NCBI GenBank assembly: GCA_016840025.1 | Contig: JAEOTF010000479.1 | Span: forward strand, 1-64,000 | Reading direction: 5' to 3' | Length of the DNA: 64,000 nucleotides | Source of the DNA: Candidatus Hodarchaeota archaeon | Lineage (GTDB): Archaea > Asgardarchaeota > Heimdallarchaeia > Hodarchaeales > YT1-039 | In this document: in pieces, positions 47,771 through 56,945 of the stretch | Layout of the letters: each line of letters starts with the position of its first letter | Position numbering within the stretch: position 1 is the stretch's first letter | Position numbers and translations under genes: made by a program | Notes under the pieces: generated by a model | Databases searched by the model: none | Seen by the model: the letters and a program-made list of their open reading frames with translations, nothing else | What the model was told of the DNA's origin: nothing

Positions 47771-50700
47771 TTACTTTATGTACCGTTTTATGATTAGTTC
47801 TGTGGTTTTCTGGGTGAATTCCACCTTCTCGTCCACAGCTTTGGTCATAAATTCAGGAAACCGGGTAAGTTTAGCGCTCACTTCACGTTGGATAGCTTCT
47901 TGTTTTGCTGGATCTAACGCTGCTTCACGTAAATCATCTTGTCCGAATTTCTCTTCTAGTTCCTTGGTAAGCGTCCGGGCACAATAGCGGGGACCAAACA
48001 CCGTCTTCCGTCCGATAACTGTTTTTATTTGGCTAATTGATCTTGTGACTTGTCTCCGTGCTGGGGACACCGCCCCAATGACCACAAAGAGAAATAGTAG
48101 CGCAATTAGGATGATTATTAACGAAGCATTCTCTTCCACAAACTTCTCTAGCCCTTTTTTCGGCGCCTCAGCAATATTAACGTCGAATGTTGCGAGTATG
48201 ACCCCTTCATGCTTTGCTAAGATCTTATAGAACCCAAGTGTGGCAAAGATGTAGCTAAAACTCGCCCGTCCGTCCGATCCTGTGTAGGTACTATTTTGAT
48301 AGGCGTCATTAATGTACCAATCGACTTGAGCCCCAATTACTGGGGTACCGTCGTTTAAAGTCAATGTTATACTCCGATGGAAGGTTGAAGTGTTAGACAG
48401 GACATAAATGGTAAACTCCAGTGCTTGTCCTACCGTTCCATTAACAGTCGATGGTCCAGTCCAGCTTGCATAATACCCCGCGGTTACGGTCACCCAGATC
48501 TCGCCCCAGTTTTGTTCATTGTAGTAGAACGCTACTCTAAAAGTTCCTGAAGTGACAAAGGCATAATTGAAGTAAAGATAGCCATTGGTATCACTAAATT
48601 GGGAATCGACCTGGGTACCGTTCACAAGTAATCCCACACGGGTCCCTGTCACTGCAATGGGTGGAGTTTCGTTAAAATAGATCCACCCCACAAATGCTAC
48701 CGCCTGTCCTATCACTGTTTCTGTTGTGGTCGTGCTGGGGCTAATGACAGTTACCATTGGTGAAGATGTCACCACATAAATAAGTAATTCAGCAACAGTA
48801 TCGTTTGCGCCCGATAGTTCTATCCCATCTTTCAATATAGTCACCGTGTAGGTTCCAGCTGTTAGAAAGAGTTGCGTCGTATTCAGCCAGCCATGACTGT
48901 CAGTCTCTAGGGAAGAAAGCGAAATATCATTCAAAGCATACGCCAAGTCCACACCTGACACTGGAGTACCAGCATCATCGACAAGCTGCCCGTGAATCGT
49001 ATAGTTATCGCCTAAGGCGAGCCACACAGATGGAGTCTCATTAATTAGACCATTAAACCAAAATTCTAGTGCTGTTGTAGGGAGATAGATGTCTGCTTGC
49101 AATCCCCGGACTGGGACTTTCGCTTCCACATGATGAGTACCAGAACTGGTGAGTTGAAGGAGCCAGGTGCTGTACCCCGTGGAATTTGTTGCAATTGTGT
49201 TGAGAAGGGTATTATCCAACCACCATTCGACCTCTATACCCCCTATTGCTAAACTAGTATTCGTTTCGACTCGTACCTGGAGTGGAATGATGTCATATAG
49301 CAAGTAGGGATGGCTAAGTGTTACTTCTACAAACTGGAGAGATAACTCTGTTACAGTAAGGAATGTCGTATAATTAGTGGGATAGCCAACCTCAGCCATC
49401 ACGGTGACAGTAACATTCCAAATCCCAATATGAGAGTAGTTAGCAGTACCCATGATTATCCCTGTGGTTGTATTAATGCCTAACCAAGTTGTAGCATTCC
49501 CAGAAAGCGTCCACGTCAGGTTGCTGGGAAAAGCAATCGAGGCATTGAAATCGTAGTAGAAATCCGTTATTTCGGTGGTATTCAAACTAGAGGGCATGGT
49601 GGTAAATTCAGGAGCAATATCCATAATATTGACTATTAGAAAAGTAGTAAAAATCGTGGTTTCTCCAACATCAGCTTCTACTAAAATAGTTACATTCCAC
49701 ACCCCGAGATGAGAACGATTCGGCAGCCCACTAATCATACCAGAAGTCGAATTTATCACTAACCAAGTTGTATTGCCTGTTAAAGTCCAAGTGAAATTCT
49801 CCGAAAGATGGAATGTAGCATTAAAGTCGTACTGAAACAGTATTTCTTCGGTCGCATTAAGAGCAATAGGTTTCGGACTGAGCACCGGTGAATTACTACC
49901 AATTTCCACCTCCGTATAATTGCCAGGCGCACCTACAGGAAGAACAGCTGTATTAGTTGCCCAATCGGAAGCCTGAACGTAATAACGTAATATCGTTTCA
50001 CTTGGAAAAGGTCCTATAGTCGCCTGATAAGGTATCCCATTCATAGGAACTGTCCCCCAACCACCCCCATTGAGAGAGTAGTAGAGAGTTACGGCTTTGA
50101 TTCCCGAGAGATCATCATCCACACCATTCGCTGTAATAGTTATATTATCATGATAGGTAACATTAGTTAGAGGGGACTGGTCTATAGATGAAATCGTTGG
50201 CAGAGTGTCATCACTTGTGGCACCAAATTTTGTCACGAACGCATCCCAATTTCCTTTTCGGGTACTTTGGAACGCATTTCGTAGTGGAAAATCATACGTT
50301 TCAGTGGTACCTGTAACATAGATATTTCCCGCATTATCCACAGCAATCCCCCCTACAGAGTCAAGTCCATTATATGGAGGACCATAAAGATTAGACCCTC
50401 CCAAATACGTAGAAAACACAAGCCCATTCCCGGTCGCATTTAAATGTGTCACAAATGCGTCAGTGCTTCCTTGTTTATTAGATTGATAGGCATCGTACAT
50501 GGGAAAATCAGTAGAACCGGTTTGACCAGTGACGTAACTGTTTCCTGCACTATCTATGGCTATATCTAAGTATTGCTCAGAGAACGATCCTCCAAGATAC
50601 GTACTAAAGTTGAGGCCATTCCCCGTTGCATTCAATTTTGTGACAAACGCATCGCGACCCAAACTTTCATCAAGTGAATCGTCGAAGGCGTTTTGGGTGG

Positions 50701-52477
50701 GAAAATCAGAAGAACCGGTTATACCAGTAATATATGCATTCCCTGCAGTATCGACTGCTATTGATTCTCCGGATTCAAAACTAGACCCTCCCAAGTACGT
50801 ACTATACACGAGGTTCCCTACGTTATTCATTTTCGTCACAAATGCATCGTTAGATCCATTAAGTGTATCATCAAAGGCATTTTGAACTGGAAAAGCAGAG
50901 AATGCTGTCACTCCGATAACATACACATTCCCTGCAGTATCTACCGCAATTCCTTCTCCGTAATCAGTATCCGGTCCCCCCAAATACGTACTGAATACAA
51001 GCCCATTCCCAGTTGCATTTAACTTGGTCACAAAAGCATCATAACCAAAACCTCCACCAAATGAATCATCGATGGCGTTGTAAGTGGGGAAATCATTGGA
51101 CTTGGTGGCTCCAATAACACTACAATTGCCGTCAATGTCTACTGCAATGTCCATTCCTCGTTGAGAATAGTCATTTCCTCCTAAATAAGTGCTATAAACT
51201 AAGCCCCCGGTTACATCTAATTTACTCACAAAGACATCAGGATAAGTATCTAATGCCGAGTTTTTACTATAATCGTAAGCATTTAGAGTTGGAAAATCAT
51301 AGGATTCTGTTTCTCCAGTAATGTAGCAATTACCACTAGTATCAATGGTAATCGCCTGGGGTTGATCAAACTGAGATCCACCAAGATAAGTACTCCATAA
51401 AAGACCATTCCCAGTCGCATTCAATTTCGTTACATAAACATCTGAATTACCACCATAGGTATCATTGTAAGCGTTTTCAGTTGGGAAATCAGTGGATTGT
51501 GTCCATCCTACAATATAACTATTCCCTTCACTATCCACTGCAATATCCACACCACTATCATCACTTCCTCCTCCCAAATAGGTACTAAAACTGATCCACC
51601 GCGGATCAATAATAAGAGGTTGGTTAGAATCGTATTCACTTAGTGCAAATCCATAACTCTGCGTTGAATGGTGTTTAGAAACAAATCGCGCTGACACAGG
51701 GATTTTATCCGCTTGGAAGACCCGCAACTGGCTATCTTGAAATGCTACAGTTTGGGTGGGATTTAGTGCTGTTATTATCACTTTTTGCGACTGTACCTCC
51801 AGCGTTATCTCTCCGTTCACCTTTACAGTAATGTGTGCGGGATTCCCCCCTGGTTGTACAATAAAATCATATTTTAGCCCCTCTGTGGTCATATAATACC
51901 GCAGATCAATTTGGGGATACAAATCGTAGTACCAAATCTCTTCCCAGCTGGGGACATTCATCAGGTGAAGGTTGCCATAATAAAAATTCGTGGGGTGACT
52001 TTTCTTGCCTTTCCCCTCGGGAGTTACTGGAGTTGCTTCAGGGAAGGTAAGAGAAAAGCAAATGGGCGATGTTTCATTTTGAGCAGTGCTTACAAATGTA
52101 ATCCTAGAGATTCCAAACCCAATGCTCATGGATGAAGTGGAATAATAATATAAGATACTGCTATCATCTACTTGCCCCTTATTCTCGATAAAACCCGAAA
52201 AGGGAAGTTCTTTAGGTAATTCCAACGATGGATCAGAGATGATTTTATCTGTTGTATTTGGAAAATCGCTTTGTTTAATGCCTTGTATTTCTCGCACAGG
52301 TGAATCTTCTGGGCTTCTCATTCGAAAAACTTGAGATAAACCTCCTACAAGAACTAAGCTTAATAAGAGGAGAGTTAGTATTTGATGAGAAGAAGTTGGA
52401 AAACTCTTAAAGGCATATCGTGTTTTGAATCCTTTGAATGAGAGTAAATTTTTGCTTGCTATTATCTTATTCATCAT
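47771..52477 (-). CDS. SBBP beta-propeller surface protein 4
   Basis: 1568-aa paralogue with an extended N-terminus (signal helix at about 33-50, ILTLLLLSLVLVGGL). It has the pre-propeller domain (90-290), seven SBBP repeats (295-753), Ig/FN3-like module and two He_PIG-type domains. An Ig-like stalk, a membrane helix (ASLIIILIALLFLFVVIGAV) and the conserved cytosolic tail follow. Its 3' flank (about 47730-47770) resembles that of propeller gene 2 (about 29570-29611). It is the outermost member of the array, and unlike copies 1-3 it lacks the conserved upstream box. Confidence 0.9.
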   Translation of the reverse strand: MMNKIIASKNLLSFKGFKTRYAFKSFPTSSHQILTLLLLSLVLVGGLSQVFRMRSPEDSPVREIQGIKQSDFPNTTDKIISDPSLELPKELPFSGFIENKGQVDDSSILYYYSTSSMSIGFGISRITFVSTAQNETSPICFSLTFPEATPVTPEGKGKKSHPTNFYYGNLHLMNVPSWEEIWYYDLYPQIDLRYYMTTEGLKYDFIVQPGGNPAHITVKVNGEITLEVQSQKVIITALNPTQTVAFQDSQLRVFQADKIPVSARFVSKHHSTQSYGFALSEYDSNQPLIIDPRWISFSTYLGGGSDDSGVDIAVDSEGNSYIVGWTQSTDFPTENAYNDTYGGNSDVYVTKLNATGNGLLWSTYLGGSQFDQPQAITIDTSGNCYITGETESYDFPTLNAYDYSKNSALDTYPDVFVSKLDVTGGLVYSTYLGGNDYSQRGMDIAVDIDGNCSVIGATKSNDFPTYNAIDDSFGGGFGYDAFVTKLNATGNGLVFSTYLGGPDTDYGEGIAVDTAGNVYVIGVTAFSAFPVQNAFDDTLNGSNDAFVTKMNNVGNLVYSTYLGGSSFESGESIAVDTAGNAYITGITGSSDFPTQNAFDDSLDESLGRDAFVTKLNATGNGLNFSTYLGGSFSEQYLDIAIDSAGNSYVTGQTGSTDFPMYDAYQSNKQGSTDAFVTHLNATGNGLVFSTYLGGSNLYGPPYNGLDSVGGIAVDNAGNIYVTGTTETYDFPLRNAFQSTRKGNWDAFVTKFGATSDDTLPTISSIDQSPLTNVTYHDNITITANGVDDDLSGIKAVTLYYSLNGGGWGTVPMNGIPYQATIGPFPSETILRYYVQASDWATNTAVLPVGAPGNYTEVEIGSNSPVLSPKPIALNATEEILFQYDFNATFHLSENFTWTLTGNTTWLVINSTSGMISGLPNRSHLGVWNVTILVEADVGETTIFTTFLIVNIMDIAPEFTTMPSSLNTTEITDFYYDFNASIAFPSNLTWTLSGNATTWLGINTTTGIIMGTANYSHIGIWNVTVTVMAEVGYPTNYTTFLTVTELSLQFVEVTLSHPYLLYDIIPLQVRVETNTSLAIGGIEVEWWLDNTLLNTIATNSTGYSTWLLQLTSSGTHHVEAKVPVRGLQADIYLPTTALEFWFNGLINETPSVWLALGDNYTIHGQLVDDAGTPVSGVDLAYALNDISLSSLETDSHGWLNTTQLFLTAGTYTVTILKDGIELSGANDTVAELLIYVVTSSPMVTVISPSTTTTETVIGQAVAFVGWIYFNETPPIAVTGTRVGLLVNGTQVDSQFSDTNGYLYFNYAFVTSGTFRVAFYYNEQNWGEIWVTVTAGYYASWTGPSTVNGTVGQALEFTIYVLSNTSTFHRSITLTLNDGTPVIGAQVDWYINDAYQNSTYTGSDGRASFSYIFATLGFYKILAKHEGVILATFDVNIAEAPKKGLEKFVEENASLIIILIALLFLFVVIGAVSPARRQVTRSISQIKTVIGRKTVFGPRYCARTLTKELEEKFGQDDLREAALDPAKQEAIQREVSAKLTRFPEFMTKAVDEKVEFTQKTTELIIKRYIK
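50219..51595 (-). repeat. Seven SBBP repeats (propeller 4)
   Basis: Residues 295-753 hold seven blades with STYLGG openings and GNxYITG cores. The last blade has an insert (SNLYGPPYNGLDSVGG). The seven-blade number is kept despite sequence divergence. Confidence 0.85.
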
Positions 52478-53033
52478 TTCTTCTTGCCCCTATCTTGTAT
52501 TCTATTAACAAGTTTCATCAGGAAGTTGCCAAGTTATACTAATTATTTCTCCACCAATTAATTATGTATTTGATGAGGTAGGTCAAACTAACGAACCTAA
52601 GGTTTTTTTCTCTCTTATCTAGAGAAATTGATCCCCTTATTGGTGAGTAGCCCTCAGAGAATCACATCATGTCAATATTACAAACTTTAACATTCTTACA
52701 CGTACTAATCTGTAATGTCTTAACACTATTAAGTAGAGAAATTGAAACAGGTGTTTAAGTATATGTTTAGTTTTGTAAATAACGATTTGGTTAAGAATTT
52801 TAAGAAGTTATTGATTGATATTATCGGTTAGTGACTGGTTGGTAATTATAGTATTTTATTAAAGGAGCTCATTAAAGAAGCTCTGAGAATTAAAGTTATG
52901 ACTTCAAAATCAGAAAATAAAGTTATTAATACTAAGTTTAAAAACTAAAATATTCAATTAATTAATATGAAATTCAATTCATTTGGATAGAAACTTAGTA
53001 AATAGCTAATAATTTTCAATCTATACTTTAGAG
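52478..53033. other. Intergenic region between divergent genes
   Basis: This 556-base A/T-rich gap separates propeller gene 4 (minus) and the HerA-like ATPase (plus), so it must hold both promoters. I see a short inverted repeat TTCTCT...AGAGAA near 52610-52627 next to a T-run and a weak GAGCT...AGCTC hairpin near 52867-52885. No RNA gene or supported ORF is visible. Confidence 0.4.
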
Positions 53034-54311
53034 ATGAGAATTATGCCAATGGATCCAGAATTTAGTGAACGTTTCACCCATATGGTGTTTCAACTCCTTG
53101 ATAAGGTGTCAGAAAGGTTAACTGACGAACAAATACGGTTTTTTAAGGATCGTCTTGCAGAGGGCGATAGTTTTGCCGTTTATGACATTCTTAAAGAATC
53201 CGATGTGTTTGTGCAATCGATGCAGCGCCAAGAAGGTAATGTCTTTGGCACTGAGAATGTGGATGAGCTTTTTCAGGGCCTTACACGTTCTGTAGATGCG
53301 ATGGGGACTGCCATTCACGAGCTTGCTCATTGGGAAGACGTTCATCTCAAATCCATTGAGAATCATTTTCCCCTGTTAGGAGCAATGGAAGGTGGTTCTC
53401 CCCATGTAGCGATCTTGGGAAAGACTGGTTGTGGTAAATCTTTCTATACAAAACGCTTGGTGAAATTTTTAGCAAAGAAGAAGGATCGGGCGGTAATTAT
53501 ATTTGATCGACATCGGGAATATTCTGCGGTTTCGGATTTTATTGTTCAATTTGCGACAAAGGATATGGAAGCAACTGATCTTAAAATCCCCGTACATTTC
53601 GTAAATATTGAAGATGTCCTTGATGCCCTAGAAATGCGAGATATGAGTATGGGTGGTGGGTCAACTGCTGATGCAATTGGTTTCGCAGCTAATATGGCCC
53701 TTCGTAAACGGATCGAAGATACACTTGCACCTAATATTGATTGGATCTTCGAAAAAATGGTTCCTGGTAGTATTGTTAGCCTATGGTTAGATGCACCTGA
53801 TTCAGCGATTAATGATGAAACTGTTAAACAAATGTTAACACGATTAATGAAGAAAGCTATGAGAAGAGAATTTAAGGCAACTATCGTGATCATCAACGAA
53901 GAAGCCCAAAATATGTTAGATGATCGGGGAATACTCCATCCTTGGGTCAAATCGATTTGCCGGGAAGGGCGTAAGTTTGGTATTTATCTAGTATCTCTCA
54001 GCCAACGACCTGACATCGGAGATGACGTCATTTCCCAATCTGTGCTTTATATTTTTAAACTCTGGCCGAAGGATATTGATGAGGCAGCGGGGAATATCTT
54101 CCAAAAAGAAATGAAAGCCGAAATTAGTAATCTTTTAATTGGTGAACACCTCTATTATGATGAAAAGGAAGGCTCTTGGGTTAAAAACTTTCTCGATGTC
54201 GGAAGCTTAGACCCCGCTCTAAGAACAGCTGAAGTAGGCACTCGACCTCGAAGGATAGAAACTAAGGGTGATAAAAAGAAAGATAAAAAGAAAGATAAAA
54301 AGAAGAAATAA
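53034..54311 (+). CDS. HerA-like (DUF87) ATPase
   Basis: 425-aa P-loop ATPase of the HerA/FtsK class, which translocates DNA or powers secretion-type machines. Walker A is GKTGCGKS at 129-136. Walker B is VIINEEA at 285-291, with Glu289/Glu290 as candidates. The arginine-finger-like motif SLSQRP puts Arg325 at the usual place, after EGRKFGIYLV. The N-terminal 110 residues are acidic and helical instead of the beta-barrel HAS domain of canonical HerA. The C-terminus is a lysine-rich repeat (KKDKKKDKKKK). No NurA nuclease is adjacent, so a repair role is uncertain. Confidence 0.85.
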   Translation: MRIMPMDPEFSERFTHMVFQLLDKVSERLTDEQIRFFKDRLAEGDSFAVYDILKESDVFVQSMQRQEGNVFGTENVDELFQGLTRSVDAMGTAIHELAHWEDVHLKSIENHFPLLGAMEGGSPHVAILGKTGCGKSFYTKRLVKFLAKKKDRAVIIFDRHREYSAVSDFIVQFATKDMEATDLKIPVHFVNIEDVLDALEMRDMSMGGGSTADAIGFAANMALRKRIEDTLAPNIDWIFEKMVPGSIVSLWLDAPDSAINDETVKQMLTRLMKKAMRREFKATIVIINEEAQNMLDDRGILHPWVKSICREGRKFGIYLVSLSQRPDIGDDVISQSVLYIFKLWPKDIDEAAGNIFQKEMKAEISNLLIGEHLYYDEKEGSWVKNFLDVGSLDPALRTAEVGTRPRRIETKGDKKKDKKKDKKKK

Positions 54312-54391
54312 ACACCTTTAATTTCTTGCCAATCTTCTTTCCACTCACTAGCATCATGCCTTATAAAAACTTCAGGTTAAGTAAATATTGT

Positions 54392-54607
54392 TTATGTAGC
54401 AATGGATTCCCATCGGATCTCTGTGGCTTCCTTTAATTTTTGTTCAACCGAATCAATTTTTTTCATAGCCGATCGTGTTAGATAGACCTCTCCGCACTGA
54501 GGACATGAATAAGCTTCTAAATAATGGATTTCAATTGGAGGAATGGATTTGAACCTGAAATTAGTTGTGCTCGGTACAACTCTCTGACCGCAATTGAGAC
54601 ATTTCAT
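54392..54607 (-). CDS. YgiT-type zinc-finger antitoxin
   Basis: 71 aa from the ATG at 54607. Two CxxC pairs (MKCLNCG at the start, SCPQCGEVYLT after 35 residues) and the following helix (AMKKIDSVEQKLKE) match the YgiT/MqsA-N-type zinc-finger family. This family usually follows a DUF4258-type toxin gene. A remnant of such a toxin ends five bases upstream. An ATG at 54640 would add 11 basic residues overlapping that remnant. Confidence 0.8.
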   Translation of the reverse strand: MKCLNCGQRVVPSTTNFRFKSIPPIEIHYLEAYSCPQCGEVYLTRSAMKKIDSVEQKLKEATEIRWESIAT

Positions 54608-54612
54608 ATTGT

Positions 54613-54825
54613 TCACTCTTCTTCTTCTCTTTTTCGACAATTATCTGTCCATAAATCTTCATGGGGTGAATATACGGTGATTATAATCAAACCAAGGTCT
54701 GTTGGTGCACAAACAAGAAGCAAAGGTGTTATATTACCTGTAAAGTCTAATAATAGGAATTTTTGACAAGGAAAATCACTTTCATATTGCTCTATAATTT
54801 CATCACAGAAAACGAGATTGTTAGA
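54613..54825 (-). pseudogene. Truncated DUF4258-family toxin
   Basis: The minus-strand frame from a TAG at 54826-54828 down to TGA at 54613-54615 encodes about 70 residues without any start codon in its first 30 codons. It reads DEIIEQYESDFPCQKFLLLD and ends ITVYSPHEDLWTDNCRKR. This matches the C-terminal two-thirds of DUF4258 toxins (LL.F, IITVYEPD..LW...F..R). The N-terminal part cannot be read in any frame without a frameshift or stop. It ends five bases before the zinc-finger antitoxin, as in intact pairs. The antitoxin has outlived its toxin. Confidence 0.65.
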
Positions 54826-54935
54826 CTACTTTTTATCTTTCCAAGGTTGAATTAAGTTTTTAATGCTTTTTCAGTAATACAAAATAGGTTAGTTATTCTA
54901 AGTTGTTGTAATTATTATAATTGAGAAGTGCCTTT

Positions 54936-55211
54936 ATGAGCGACGATATACAACTTCGTGTTCCACAGGAGCTAGCAGAGTTATTAGGGCTTGCTAAAAA
55001 CGAACTTGAGGTACAAAATCAATTATTATTAATTTTTGAACTATATCAGTTAGGAAAAATAACTTTATCTAAAGCTGCTTCACTTTCAAATTTAAAAATC
55101 GATGATTTCCTCAAAGAATTCCGGAAAAGGCGTTTGTTACGCCATGGTGGACCTGAATCCGTTGAAGAAGCGGAAAAAGAACTACAAGATGCATTAGAAT
55201 ATTTGAAGTGA
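54936..55211 (+). CDS. UPF0175-family antitoxin
   Basis: 91 aa from the ATG at 54936. A TTG at 54921 would add five residues, but the homologous pseudogene at 39584 also starts at this ATG. The UPF0175 pattern is clear: helical LLLIFELYQLGKITLSKAAS followed by DDFLKEFRKRRLLRHGGPES. It acts as a DNA-binding antitoxin to the DUF3368/PIN-like toxin that starts 4 bases later. Confidence 0.87.
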   Translation: MSDDIQLRVPQELAELLGLAKNELEVQNQLLLIFELYQLGKITLSKAASLSNLKIDDFLKEFRKRRLLRHGGPESVEEAEKELQDALEYLK

Positions 55212-55215
55212 TCTA

Positions 55216-55674
55216 ATGCTGATTGTAGACAACAGTGTACTTAGTGCTTTCACTTATTTAGATTGTTTAGAATTACTACAAGGTATAAATTCAGAGATAG
55301 TTACTTCAAAACTGGTTGTTGCTGAGTATACGCAAAAATGGGAACAATCTGAATTACCAAAGTGGATCAAAATTCTTCTACCCCAATCTCTTATTTCTTC
55401 AGAGAATCTTCCCAAAACCCTTAGCGATGCAGACTTATCTATGTTATCACTAGCCATTGAGAACGATGCTTTATTAGCTGCTGCTGATAAACCTTTAAGG
55501 AAGGCTGCAAAAAGGTTAAAAATCAGAGTTATTGGTACTCTTGGTCTACTAAAGCTTCTATACCTAAAAGGACACATGGATAACAAGAAAACTTTTCTAA
55601 ATTTACTAGAGAAACTACAAACAGATCTTTATTTGGATGAAAAATTGTTAAAATGGGCAAAAAAAGGGATATGA
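55216..55674 (+). CDS. DUF3368 PIN-like toxin
   Basis: 152-aa predicted nuclease of the DUF3368 branch of PIN-like proteins. Asp5 lies in LIVDNSVLSAF. The middle acidic motif is TLSDADLSMLSLA. AADKPLRKAAKRLKIRVIGT and LGLLKLLYLKG follow as the family C-terminal signature. It forms an operon with the UPF0175 antitoxin (4-base gap). The pair is complete, unlike its decayed relative at 39.4 kb. Confidence 0.87.
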   Translation: MLIVDNSVLSAFTYLDCLELLQGINSEIVTSKLVVAEYTQKWEQSELPKWIKILLPQSLISSENLPKTLSDADLSMLSLAIENDALLAAADKPLRKAAKRLKIRVIGTLGLLKLLYLKGHMDNKKTFLNLLEKLQTDLYLDEKLLKWAKKGI

Positions 55675-55855
55675 CTTTATTTATATTTATTATATAATGA
55701 ATGTGTCCTTCATTTCTGGTTTAGTTAAGTTCTTAACGCTCTTAGTAAAAATTAAAACCTCAAAATTTTCCTGTTTCAATGTTATTAATGCATTTTCTGC
55801 AAATATTTGCATCTTTCTTATTTAACGACTAAAATTGACGTCTGTGGGAATCACA

Positions 55856-56530
55856 ATGCCCAAGAAAAAAGCAGGAACAACGGACTTTCCAATTGATGAG
55901 GTCATTGAGATCTTGAAAAATGAAATCGGGAGATTTGTAGAACCGATAGTTTCAGCAATGGCAAAGAAACGAGAACCGTTTCACATCCTGATTGCGACAA
56001 TTTTGAGCGCCCGGTCGAAAGATACGACTACAGCAGAGGTAAGTAAGCAGTTGTTTGCAGTAGCGAATACACCAGAAGAATTAGCAAATTTACCGGTGGA
56101 AAAAATTGAAGGACTAATATATCCGATAGGTTTCTACAAACAAAAAGCGGATTATTTGAAAAAAACAGCAAAGATGTTAATAGAAGAGCACGGTTCACAA
56201 GTACCCGATACAATTGAAGATTTGGTAAAATTAAAGGGAGTAGGGCGTAAAACAGCAAATTTAGTGGTTGGAGAGGCATTTGGTAAACCAGCAATCTGTG
56301 TAGATACCCATGTTCATCGGATATCGAACAGATTCGCCTATGTTGAAACCAAAACACCAGAAAAAACGGAGTTTGCCCTGAGAAAAAAATTACCCCAAAA
56401 ATACTGGATTATTTATAATAAGCTCCTAGTGACATGGGGGCAGAATATCTGCACACCAATCAGTCCTAAATGTAGTCAGTGTGCAATAAAACATCTTTGT
56501 CCAAAAATAGGGGTTAAAAAACATCGTTAG
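55856..56530 (+). CDS. nth: Endonuclease III (DNA glycosylase/AP lyase)
   Basis: 224 aa from the ATG at 55856; a TTG at 55835 would add seven residues. It removes oxidised pyrimidines and nicks the abasic site. The helix-hairpin-helix KLKGVGRKTANLVV carries catalytic Lys132, and ICVDTHVHRISNR carries Asp150. The C-terminal iron-sulfur cluster CTPISPKCSQCAIKHLC has the C-x6-C-x2-C-x5-C spacing. All expected residues are present and the length is normal. Confidence 0.95.
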   Translation: MPKKKAGTTDFPIDEVIEILKNEIGRFVEPIVSAMAKKREPFHILIATILSARSKDTTTAEVSKQLFAVANTPEELANLPVEKIEGLIYPIGFYKQKADYLKKTAKMLIEEHGSQVPDTIEDLVKLKGVGRKTANLVVGEAFGKPAICVDTHVHRISNRFAYVETKTPEKTEFALRKKLPQKYWIIYNKLLVTWGQNICTPISPKCSQCAIKHLCPKIGVKKHR

Positions 56531-56560
56531 TTGCTTCTTCTAGATTTTGTGAGGTTACTA

Positions 56561-56839
56561 TTACTCTATAAAAAGACAAATATCCCTCTTAATTGTGTTT
56601 TTTAAATGAAGAAATGCCTTCTCTCTACTACTAAAGAATCTCTCTGTTTTAATGACATCATAATCACAGTAAGTTGTAGCTACAAGATAACGGAATAAAA
56701 CTGTTCCCTCACACTCGATTTTTTCCACTCTATATTGTTGATTGACATTGGTATAACAAAACAAAACTTCTTTCTGTCCCACTTCTAGATAGTAGGGGTT
56801 ATTAATATTAGTTTCCGATGTTATTGCCACTGACTTCAC
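56561..56839 (-). CDS. Small hypothetical protein
   Basis: 92-aa beta-rich protein without signal peptide or membrane segment and with three cysteines. I do not recognise it. It converges with endonuclease III (30-base gap). The frame is clean and codon use is like that of neighbours, so it is probably a real gene, but nothing suggests its role. Confidence 0.55.
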   Translation of the reverse strand: MKSVAITSETNINNPYYLEVGQKEVLFCYTNVNQQYRVEKIECEGTVLFRYLVATTYCDYDVIKTERFFSSREKAFLHLKNTIKRDICLFIE

Positions 56840-56945
56840 CTAAAACCTATCAACCAATCACACAAGCTTCAGCTTATTATAATCTGAAAAATAAAAGTGA
56901 CATCATTGATTTTCAGACTCTTATAAGGAGCAGGAGATTAACCTC

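Noticed and set aside
52860..52890. GAGCT...AGCTC inverted repeat as a structured RNA
   Set aside because: The stem is only five base pairs without a T-run or conserved context.
54524..54766. 80-codon plus-strand frame
   Set aside because: It is antisense to the zinc-finger antitoxin and the DUF4258 toxin remnant.
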